Assembly (NCBI GenBank): GCA_030549205.1
Contig: JAUKTV010000004.1
Location: 310,001-374,000 of the forward strand
Source: Apiosordaria backusii
Taxonomy: Eukaryota; Ascomycota; Sordariomycetes; Sordariales; Lasiosphaeriaceae
DNA: 64,000 bases
Direction: 5' to 3'
Numbering within the stretch: the stretch's first letter is position 1; each line of letters opens with the position of its first letter. The notes beneath the pieces were generated by a model. The model had not been told where the DNA came from, made no database searches, and was given only the letters and a program-made list of their open reading frames with translations. This document shows positions 54,718 through 64,000 of this stretch, piece after piece. The position numbers were made by a program, and so were the translations under genes.

Positions 54718-56538
54718 ATGGCGACTATCACTAGTAGTCGGGCTGCTCCCGGCGACGCTGCCGGGGCAGAGATTGGATCTTCGCATCCTTATACTTGCAA
54801 TACTTGCCAGGTCGCCTTCCGCAATGGTGATTTGCAAAGAGGTCATATGCGCAGTGACTGGCAGTAAGTTATTCCTCTCGTCTCGATTGTGTTGGCGCAT
54901 GTAGTTCACAGGCTTACATTCACTTTCCACAGTCGCTACAACCTCAAGCGTCGTGTCGCCTCGCTCCCCCCCATCTCCTCAGAGATCTTCACCGAAAAGG
55001 TCCTCCAGGCGCGCACCGCCACCACTGCGCAGGCGGACAAGGCTGGCTTTGAGAGAGCCTGCGAAGCTTGCCAAAAGAACTATTTCAGCGAGGGCGCATA
55101 CAAGAACCATCTGACCAGCTCCAAGCACAAGGCCAAGGTTGCCGCTCTCGCGGCTCGGGGTCGCCCCCAAGGAAAGATTGCCGACGATGCCAGCTCCATG
55201 ACCTTCTCGCTCGGCGAGCCCGCTCCTACAGACTCAGTGGTAGATTCTGATGCCGAGGAGGAGTTCAACGAGGTCGTCGAGGGCATCAAGAACACCCAAC
55301 TCCAAGAGAACGAGAACGTCTCCCCCGTCAGACGTCCCTCGAACCCTCACCTGTCGGCGGCTGCTCAGCACAAGACCGAACACCCCGTCTCAGAGACACC
55401 TAGCGAGGAGGAAGAAGAATCTGCCGCCACTCCTTCTACTGCCACCCCAGTCGCCCCACAACAACCTGCCGGTCCTCCCCGGTCAGTCAAGACGTGTATC
55501 TTCTGCAATTACGAATCTGAGAACCCAGAACTCAATGCCCAGCACATGGAAAAGACGCATGGCATGTTCATCCCCGAAAAGCAATACCTCGTCGACCTCG
55601 AGGGCTTGATCAATCATCTCCAGGAGCGCGTCTTCGACCTCAACGAGTGCATCACCTGCTCCAAGATGAGAAACAGCACCTACGCCGTCCAAACCCACAT
55701 GCGGGACAAGGCCCACGTCCAAATCCCCTTCACCACTGAAGACGAGCAGTTGGATATCGGCGAGTTCTACGATTTCCGTGCTACATACTCTGACGACGAG
55801 GAGGGAGAGTGGGAGGATGAAGACCAAGAAATGGAGGACGCTGATGCCAACGGTGGTGCCAAGCTGGGAGGCCGCCGCGCGACCAAGACAGTGACAGTCG
55901 ACGAGAACGGTGATGAGATCATGGAGGATGGCAACGGTGAAGGGTGGGAGACAGACTCTGATGCGTCGTCGCTGGATTCAGATGATTTACATGCTGTTCC
56001 GGCAGAGCTGCATATTCATCAGTATGAGAGGTTGTCAAAGAATCGCCACCACTCGTCGAGCACGCCGAGAACGCACCAGCAGGCGGATGGGTTCCATGCT
56101 CACAGCAAGAAGAGCCATGCGGTGTTTTATGATGATTATGAGTTGCATCTTGGAAGTGGCAAGGCTGTTGGCCACAGATCACTCAACAAGTACTACAGGC
56201 AAAATCTGTACAAGTATCCTACTCCAGAAGAGAGGGTGGAAAGGTTGTTGCTCAAGGCTAATGAGCAAGGGCAGGGGGTTATGGATGTGGATGAGGATGG
56301 GAACGGGCAGACGGTTGTCGCGCTGCGGGATCCTAACCCCAAGGCTAGGGGGAGAGCGGTGGTTGGCAGAGATGTGGCTGGTTTGGGTGTCAGATCTGCG
56401 GGTGAGCTTGAGAAGCACCGGGCTGTTGTGCAGAAGGGCAAGAAGCAAGAGTGGAAGGATCAGAGGGATAGAGGGTTACTGCAGGCGAGGTTGGGCATCA
56501 AGGAGAAGGCGCCACATCCGGCTACGTATTTGCGTTAG
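54718..56538 (+). CDS. REI1: Cytoplasmic pre-60S ribosome factor Rei1
   Basis: Releases and recycles Arx1/Alb1 from late pre-60S particles; its C-terminus probes the peptide exit tunnel in yeast. Exons 54718-54863 and 54933-56538 (69-nt intron, phase 2) give 583 aa. Four C2H2-type fingers are visible: YTCNTCQVAFRNGDLQRGHM, CEACQKNYFSEGAYKNHL, CIFC...HMEKTHGMFIPEKQ and CITC...HMRDKAH. Then come IGEFYDF, an acidic stretch (EEGEWEDEDQEMED), LHLGSGKAVGHRSLNKYYRQ and a basic C-terminal tail with GRAVVGRDVAGLGV. This is the complete paralog of the shortened gene at 3162. Confidence 0.96.
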
Positions 56539-57153
56539 AGCGGTTGATAGAGAGGTTATGACATTCTGCTTTTGCATTGGGTTTCTAGGACTAAAAAGTG
56601 GTTACGTATATGTTCTGCATGAGCTGATCCGGGGTGATGTTTGGTAGACACACGCACGCGCACATTTGGAGCCGATAATATGCTCTCACCGGCACTATCC
56701 ATATATCTAAATAGAAATTAGCATGCCCATACATTTGTATTGTCTTGAACATACCTGACTTCATCGGTCGTTGTTCTCACTGTCGTGTTCCATCACCTGG
56801 ATTGCAACCCTAACCCTTGTTTATTATCTCCCATTGGATCCCCAACAAGAGGCATTCGGACAAGGATTCGTATTTCTCTTTTGCACAGCCCTGAATGCGA
56901 TGCTCCGTAATGTATAATACGTCAACTAGTGTTACACAGGCCAAACTACGCGTCATCCAGGCTCCATACCTCGATAGTTCTGCTGCCGACCGAATCCTTC
57001 GAGGCGGTATTTAGGGTCCACGACAACCTCAGCCAGCGCCGTCTTCGAGTAAATATGTTGAAGGTCGCTCTAACTAGCGTTATCTAGAGACAAGGACTAC
57101 CAAAATAGATCATTGAGCAGCGCTCCCTTGTACCCTAAATACTTTGAGCTAAG
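56539..57153. other. Intergenic, no gene seen
   Basis: 3' flank of REI1 and promoter of the Zn2Cys6 gene. A telobox-like AACCCTAACCCTT occurs near 56814. No coding signal was seen. Confidence 0.55.
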
Positions 57154-58605
57154 ATGGATCATCACCGCACATCACCCGCCTCTGAGCATTGGATCCCATG
57201 CTCCTCTTGTTCTCCTAACGAAGTTCCAGAGTCAGCAGAAGACTCAGGATCGCCATCCGGGCCGGAATCTGCATCCACATCAATCTCACGTACCATCACA
57301 CCACTTGCTGGGGAATCCGGAGCCCGGAGCCGTCGCCGGCCGATCCCGAGAAAGGGGCACACAAAGTCCCGACTGGGCTGCTTCAACTGCAAGCGACGAA
57401 AGGTCAAATGCCAGGAAACGACCCCTTCGTGTTCGAATTGCACTAGAGTTGGGTTGGTCTGTGAGTATCCCGAACGACCTCGAATGGCATCGGCACTCTC
57501 GGCTTCGATAACATCCTCGGCATTGGTCCCGTCTGGTTTACAGTCCACGCCCACTCAGTTTACCCCTGAGGACATGCGTTACTTCCATCACTTCTTGGTA
57601 ACAGCATATCCGCCATTACCAATCCAGGGTGACCAAATATGGATGCAGACGGCATCTCTCTCACATAGCGTAGGTCGTCAACACGCATACAGACACGGCT
57701 TTAAAGTTCGTTCCTTCTGACCGGTTACCTAGTATGACTTTCTGATGCACGCCATGCTCGGATTGGCTGCATCACACCTCGATCTGCACGGCGGGAATTG
57801 CTCTTCGCAGGCTCTCGCCCACCGGGTCAAGGCGATTCAGTCTCTAAACGTCAGTCTGAGTAAGCCTTGCTCTTCCCAGGCTGAGGGAGATGCTCGATTC
57901 GCCGCGATGATGGCTCTCGTATTTCAGGCCAGTTGTATGGCTGAGGGCATGCCCGAGTTTCTTGCCATGTCGAGAGGCTGCCACATCATTGCGAATACCG
58001 CTATGGGTAGTATGAAGAATTCTCTCTTCCGCGAGTTTACTCAGGAGGGCTATTGTGATAGCGTTCGACGGGTGATTGGGGTCGTTCCCTTGAATCTGGA
58101 CGAGGATCAAGAGGTGCTTATCCAGGACTTTCTGAGATCACTGCGGGCACTGGGTCCTCTTTGTAAGAGCCCGTTGGAGGTCAAGTTCTTGGCTTCTACT
58201 GAGTCGATTGCAAACGCCGCCAGAACGTCAGCATCAGAAGGTCGGTATCTGATCTTCTCCCTGTGATATCCCAATAACAAAGATATTTGAGGCTAACTTT
58301 ACATGACAGCCTTTTTGCAATTTGCTGCCTTGTATTCATTGTTCAACCACGCCAGCAACGAAGAGTTTGCCCCCTTCATCGACCCAAATAACCACCCAGC
58401 CCAGCTTCTCTTCATCCACTTCGTTCTCATCGAGTTTGCCATTGGTAATATTGCCCTGAGCATAGGCAACAAAGGTGCCCGTTTCGCATATCGGAAAATG
58501 ACGTGTATTGCCTGGATGGAAAAGCTCGCTGACGGGCTGCCTGCCGAGTACGAAAGGTATGCGGGGTGGCCTATGAACTACGTCCGGAGGCTTTCAGCGC
58601 GCTGA
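57154..58605 (+). CDS. Zn(2)-Cys(6) fungal transcription factor
   Basis: Nuclear regulator of unknown targets. Exons 57154-57669, 57733-58240 and 58310-58605 (introns 63 and 69 nt, phases 0 and 1, branch GCTAACTT in the second) give 439 aa. The binuclear cluster is complete: SRLGCFNCKRRKVKCQETTP, then SCSNCTRVGLVCEYP, with the six Cys in C-x2-C-x6-C-x6-C-x2-C-x6-C spacing, preceded by an Arg-rich segment. The middle region (YDFLMHAMLGLAASHLDLHG; ALAHRVKAIQSLNVSL) is typical of the family related to sterol regulator Upc2. The second donor is GTCGGT, weaker than usual, but is required by phase. The last exon may be alternatively continued beyond 58605. It converges on the RTA1-family gene. Confidence 0.9.
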
Positions 58606-58666
58606 AGCTGAAGTATATGGAGCTCTGGTCTTACTTACCTACGGTATGCGGGTTCATGGCCAACTC

Positions 58667-59801
58667 TCACACCTGTCCCAACTGAAGCTCACTCCCAACA
58701 TCACCATTCTTTCCCCCCTCCACCCCCTCCCTCAAACAAGCCCCCGGATGCCAAACACAAAACACCAAGATAGCAACCAACATCGCCGTCCCCTCAAACA
58801 CCCAAAACAACCACTCATTCCTAAACGCATACCCATCAACCCCCTCGACAAACTCCACCAGCCGGTAAATGCATCGAATCTGCCCATTATTATCATCAGC
58901 CATCATCCCCTTCTTTTCCCCCAAGAACCAATCTCCAAAAGTACTCACCAAAATCAACAAACTCGACACCCAAACCGCAACCACCAACCCCTCCCAACCT
59001 CCCCTCTTCAACCTCCCTCCCGCTCCATTATTATCCCTCTTAATACCAAGTTTGTGTACAATAACCCCAAACCGTCCCAGCACCCCCACAAAAACCCCCA
59101 CAGCAGCAACCTGCACCGCCAGCCCAGCAACCAGCACATCCACCCCCGTCAGGGCCTTCAGTCCAGTCCAGTTGGCCGCAGCGGCAATGCTGCTTCCAGA
59201 TCCCTGGATAGCAGCAGCGAGGATGTCGAAACCAACAAAGATACGGGTGATGTATCGCCCTGGGATTTTTAAGACGGCTTGGCGGGGGGGGGGAGACAGT
59301 GGGATATGAGACGGCCGAGGAGGAGGTAGTTGCCTGCTGCGAAGAGGAGGGGGGCTAAGACGTGGAGAGTCAAGGTGACAATAAATGCGCCCTGGAGGGG
59401 GGGATAATTGTTAGATCTTTAGATACCTCGAGAAAAAGAGCAAAACCCAAAAGAGGGGGGGAGGGGCTGGGAGGGGACTGAGGATAAAATACTGGGGCAG
59501 AAAGACAGGGCCATTCGGTTCCAGGATAGGAAGCTATGGAGGGGAAGGGAAGGGAATGACAAACAATATTCTCCTGGTTTTTAACAGAATATATCCGAAC
59601 CGCATAGCCAGCTACTTCGGTGAGCGCGCCGAGGGGGATGACGGTGAAGTACCAGGTCTTGTAGCGGTAGAAGGTCAAATAGGAGATGTAGATCCAGGCG
59701 AGGGAGTAGAGGATTAGGAAGAGGATGGCGGGGGGCAGGGAGGGGTTGTACATCCAGACTGAACCATCTCGGAAGACTTGGGTGGTGGGGATTTTGGCCA
59801 T
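58667..59801 (-). CDS. RTA1-family multipass membrane protein, one-base frame break
   Basis: RTA1-like proteins are seven-helix membrane proteins linked to lipid translocation and resistance to toxic lipids or azoles. Exon 1 is 59565-59801 (ATG 59801, SLPPAILFLILYSLAWIYIS) and exon 2 is 58667-59391. The intron is 173 nt (GTTTGT donor, CTCCAG acceptor, phase 0). Exon 2 reads GAFIVTLTLHVLAPLLFAAG and GRLISHCLPP, then loses frame in a C10 run on the coding strand (59284-59293, G10 on plus). With one more C it continues RQAVLKIPGRYITRIFVGFD and on through IYRLVEFVEGVDGYAFRNEW to the stop, giving about 321 aa. YR-x2-E-x3-G is the family signature. The break may be sequence error or real decay. Confidence 0.88.
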
Positions 59802-62800
59802 TTTCGCGTTTTGTTACTACTACTGCCTTAGCTTCGAAGATAGCGGAGAGGGAGGATATTGGTTGGGTTTGGGTATCAGGGCGTTTTGTCTGGTGGCTTC
59901 ACTGATGATAATGAAGAAGGAGGTTGATGGGGTAAGTAATGGGGGGTTATATACAGTTGTTGACATTATCCAAGGGTTGTTTCTCAAGGTTGTTGGATAT
60001 AGACAAGGACCACACGATAGACAGGTAGAATTGGTAGAAGAGGACGCCATCGTCGGATTCATCCCGAGCACTATCATCACCACCGTCATCCTTTCCGTAC
60101 AATCTTCCAGCTAAGCTGTTGTAAAACTCTTCCACCCGCCACATTGGCGCCAATACCAACAATACCCCAGCTGCCCCTTCACCTCCAACCTCAGGCTTGG
60201 CCGTAGCCTCATTTCGGTTTCTACCTGGAGGAATCCGATCGGTTTGGAAAATCCAACCCTTCCAACCCATCATGCTCAAAAGCTTGGCATTTTATTAATG
60301 AGCCGGACATCGACCATACCAGAGAGATGTCTTCCGTTGGGAATGAATTGCATTTGGTTGACTGGCTGGGACCTTGCGTAACCTGGCCCAAGGGAAGGGT
60401 TTGCGTGTTGCGGGCCTGCAAATGCGAGCAATGCGAGACGTCCATCATTAACAACTACGGCATTGGTGCGGCGCAGGTATCTTACAGGCGTTATGCATAT
60501 TTTCCCCCGGTGATGAGCAAGAAAAGTTACAGAAGCTCGTGTATCTCGCATTCTATTACTACTCATATCTTATTTTTGTTCGAACCTCCTAAGTTGTGAT
60601 TCTGGTTGACAACTTGTTGATTTCTTCTGAAGTTGGGGTTAGGGTTGAGCGAAGACCTTTCCACATGAAGGACTTCAAGAAGGAGTTGAAAGACACTGCT
60701 GCATGATGCGTTCAATTGGATGGAATAGTCTATTTGGGTAGAGATGCTCTACTAAATCCTTGCCCTCTCAAAGCCCATTGTGCATGGTTGTGTGCATGTC
60801 GATGCTAAAACTTCGTCAAAAGGGGCATAGAAAGGGGCAACTGCTCGTCAGTGACAAGTCCGTCAAAAACCAAACAAAAGACCTCCGTAGACTCTTTAAG
60901 GCTCCAAGATTGGTCGTCTCGTTTCCCATCTCCTTGTTTATCTGACATGTGTATATCTTTCACATGCATCCCAATCCTCTCTCAACAAACGGACCATTGT
61001 GACCACCCATCAGAATCAATGACCCTACACGACAAAACCCAATGCAGGCCTCATGTAAATCTGACAAGCCGTTTCCCTTCCACATGCGCTCAAGATTCCC
61101 ATGCATCACCCATCGACACCTCCGACTTTTCCCGTTCCCCAGCCGCTGAACGTCATTAGCTGGCCGTGCTTCCCCGATCTGCCCTTGAACCCCCTGCCCC
61201 CATGATTATCCCCATCCGTGCGCTCATGCGTAGTGTATGTATATCGACGGAGAAAATGCATACCTAAATCAGCCCAGCGTTTGACAGTTCAGGTACGTAA
61301 GCTGCATGCGGAGAGCATACAATAACTTGACATGTGAAGAGGCGGTGCCGCGAAGTGATTAAAGGGGGCCGTGGCTGGATCAGTTTATCACCAACCTACC
61401 AACTGATGAAGAAAGTAAGTATCGTGGGCGGGCTTTGTGAATTCAGCTTCAAGAAATTCCCCCCACGCTGTATAGCAAACGGAAAGGTGATTGGCCGTAA
61501 AACATAAAAATTGAAGTGCACCTGCTCCGGCCTCCTGGGCAATATGTTGACCTCAACGTCGCAACCCTAGATGCTCCCGTTTCCCCGCAAAACCGAAGCA
61601 CAAGCTTCCGTTCGTGCATTCAGCTCCACGATTATACTTTAGTTTCCGCACCATCAACGGTCAAAAGCCGAGATGGAAATAGACCTCTCACAGCCTGCCT
61701 ACAGTCCGTCTGTCAGTGTGTATTAGTGTCCGTTTCGGTAAAAGAAATAAATACTTTGACCCAGGAAAAATAAAATAAGATAAAATGATAAATCATGATA
61801 AAATGATAAAATGAAATGATCTCATCAATAGGTTGAAGCTAGGGACCGTTATGAGATCATCGTCCCAGTTGCTTCCCTTCGAAAGTCAAAGCTCTGAAAC
61901 GAACAGTATGAAACAGCTTAGAGAAAGACAAAAGTATATTTCGTCACATTGGGAAGCACTCAACTCTCATTGCAACTCTGAACAACCCAAGGAGACCGAC
62001 AACAAAGGAAAGACCCCATATGGGAGGTCTAACTCTCGTCGTCCAACACGTAGATGCCCTAGACAGCCGCATGGTCACAGGACCACATGCCAAATGTGGA
62101 GGCCACTCAACCTCTCCGAAATCCCCCATCAAGAAACACCAGACTGGCAACACGAAGTCCACGAGACAGCGTTTTCTCCGCAAAACTTCAGGATCGTGCA
62201 TATCATTTCGGCAGCTTGACTTCAAGTCCACCACGTGGTAATCCACACCCACTCTGTGGCATCTGCCAAGACACACAGACCTGGCACGGTGCTTTCCATC
62301 CCCGGTTTCTTCTCTTCATGTCCTAACACTCCCGGAGTGCACACCTCCATTGGAAGAATCATGATGTAAAGCCAGACCTGTGCATTTCTAGCTGTGTCAT
62401 CAGGCGGGCACCACGGTATCCGACCTTGGGCCGAGGCATAGGAAAGGAGGGGGTTTGTGTGTTGTCATGTTGCCATCCTTTACCTCACAGTAAGGGTCAT
62501 GGAGGCTCGAAAAAGTCCAGACGAACGCCCATTATGTCAAGCACGTGGGTGATGCCTGTGGTCTAAGAAGGACTCGGAGCTCTCGCCACGTCGTGGCTTC
62601 AGTGGATCTCACTTCGCCATGAACTTGTTTGAGGGTCGCAAGTACCGTGTACATCGCTGGATGTACACTTCACTGCCCAGCTCCCGTTCGCCCAGCAGCG
62701 AGAAGAGCCGAGTCAGTCACCATCTCAACTGAAGCTGGTAAACCCTGGATGAAACCGCTGCTCTGTGATTACTGAACTGAACTCGTGACGGTTGACGCCA

Positions 62801-64000
62801 TCTCAACGAGTCAAGTCTATTCAGTGGCGGCGGATAGCGGGAGACGTTTCAGGGTCCAAAGGAGCAATAGCCTCGGCGCTCGTGGCTAACTGTGTCGTGT
62901 TCATGTGTCAGAAAGCTCCCGTCCAAGACAGCAACGTGGTGTGGTCCGGCGAATGTTTCTAGAAGCCTTCCTAAAACGGAGTCGGTTACCGTTCTGGTTC
63001 CGGCATGGGTGCCGGAGAGCTAGCCGAGGTTTTGGAACGCTGACCGGAGCGGGGGAGGATCGAATCCTGACTACAACTTAATACGCCGATGCTGACCGAC
63101 AAAGGGCCGACCATCAGACCGGCCAAGTTGAAGCCGGACGTGATGAACAGAAGGGTGACAACCTGGCTGCTTGCTGGTTGTTTCTTGAATCCTTGTTGAT
63201 TGCATCATCCATTTTTTGGACGATGCCCAATATGTCTGTCGACGCTTTGGGACATTGATGCTGTCTCATCCAAGGTGCAGGGCCCCAGCTTGACCTGAGA
63301 CCAAAGAAGCTACTCACCATACCCAATCTCATCAGATCCAATACGTAACGTTTAGTCAGACCCTGTGGAAGCGAAGATTCTTGCTGTCTCTCGGCCGTAG
63401 GTTTGTTGTGCGTAAAGGCTGAGGGTTTTTTTGCTGGCCAATAAGGTGTAAGAGGTGGTTTGGTTCGGAGCCCCGACAAAACAGCGAAATCCACAAGCGT
63501 TGCCTCCCCATCAGTGCATTGAAGCATCTGGGACTAGACCGCGGGCTGTGCGTGCCAAGTATACATATGTCCTCAAGCAGAACTCTTCAGCTCCTCTGCG
63601 AGAGGGCCGGACTGAGGACCGTGGAGCATCAGTTGGTCGAGGTTGGGTTCCAGACGGCGATGACAAATCCCCCACGCTGTCGTCCGAGATGGCGAGCAGA
63701 TGGTGAGGCAGATATCGCCATGGCCGCGACAAACGGGCATCGTATGGCCAGGAATGGCCCGGGGAGAAGAAGAGTTGCCCGAGCGGAGAGGCCAGACACA
63801 GAAAATGCAGTCATAAAAAAGTCGGTGAGCGGGCAACGAAATGGGCCACGATGATTTGTACACGAGGGCTGGCGGGACGGGCAGCAACAACACCGCCGAT
63901 AAGGCTTATCATGGGAGCGATGCAACTCGACACCTCCTTCTACCCCCAGAGCTACCCCTCTATCATATTTCTGTCTGTATCTGCAGCGTCGTGCGGGGCT
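59802..64000. other. Long intergenic region, no supported gene
   Basis: About 4.2 kb without a recognised gene. Open frames of 60-137 codons occur on both strands but lack family signals, splice context or protein-like composition. A TTAGGG-like motif lies near 60632. A short AT-rich simple-repeat tract of TGATAAAA-like units lies at 61771-61820. The right edge may be the flank of a gene outside the window. Confidence 0.5.
61771..61820. repeat. AT-rich simple repeat (GATAAAAT-like)
   Basis: Five or six imperfect copies of an 8-10 bp unit related to TGATAAAA follow one another in about 50 bp. Confidence 0.6.

Noticed and set aside
53940..60645. Short TTAGGG/CCCTAA motifs as interstitial telomere repeats
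   Set aside because: Each is at most about two units, at promoter-like positions. They resemble telobox regulatory motifs rather than telomeric insertions.
62995..63085. A tRNA-like segment with GGATCGAATCC
   Set aside because: The T-arm-like motif has no matching acceptor stem or anticodon arm, so it is probably chance.

Overview
This window is nuclear DNA of a filamentous ascomycete, most likely a sordariomycete. The gene content is fungal throughout: a MET10-type sulfite reductase with the fused N-terminal domain, a Zn2Cys6 regulator, an RTA1-family membrane protein, and long F-box proteins of the kind expanded in Pezizomycotina. Introns are short (about 43-80 nt) with GTRNGT donors and CTAAC/CTGAC branch sites. 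Intergenic DNA carries the palindromic ACCTAGGTACCT motifs common in these genomes. The exact genus cannot be read from the sequence.

Layout. From 0.2 to 5 kb: a tiny two-exon gene, a PARG-like glycohydrolase (-), a shortened Rei1-like zinc-finger protein (+) and an isoprenylcysteine methyltransferase (-). From 5 to 14 kb, gene-poor: a 587-bp inverted-repeat element with TA target sites, a tRNA-like relic, coding relics, a helical hypothetical protein (-), and a cluster of small related genes at 9.5-13.7 kb. From 15 to 29 kb: hydroxyacid-oxoacid transhydrogenase (-), sulfite reductase flavoprotein (-), a P-type copper ATPase (+) and a C3HC zinc-finger (Rsm1/NIPA-like) protein (+). From 30 to 34 kb: an AZUL-HECT ubiquitin ligase whose C-lobe is split by two frame breaks, then a 230-bp TTTA microsatellite. 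From 34.5 to 40 kb: weak divergent hypothetical genes, a degenerate 21-bp repeat array and an F-box gene with one internal stop. From 40.9 to 51.6 kb: intron-containing tRNA-Pro(CGG), the ER chaperone BiP (-), HBS1 (-), CCT5 (+) and a Cys-rich single-pass membrane protein (-). From 52 to 60 kb: an F-box pseudogene (-), full-length REI1 (+), a Zn2Cys6 regulator (+) and an RTA1-family protein (-). From 60 to 64 kb no convincing gene was found.

The housekeeping genes converge on proteostasis and translation (BiP, CCT5, HBS1, REI1, HECT ligase), but each has its own promoter and nothing suggests a biosynthetic cluster. The best candidate for something undescribed is the 9.5-13.7 kb group: three intact small genes sharing a W-x2-[IV]-x4-NP-x2-LL N-terminal motif and acidic C-termini, plus a fourth decayed copy recognisable mainly by a conserved intron. 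Other points of interest are broken genes: one-base shortfalls in G/C runs in the HECT and RTA1 genes, and in-frame TAG stops in two F-box genes, one of them provably a CAG to TAG change inside a 57-bp tandem duplication.
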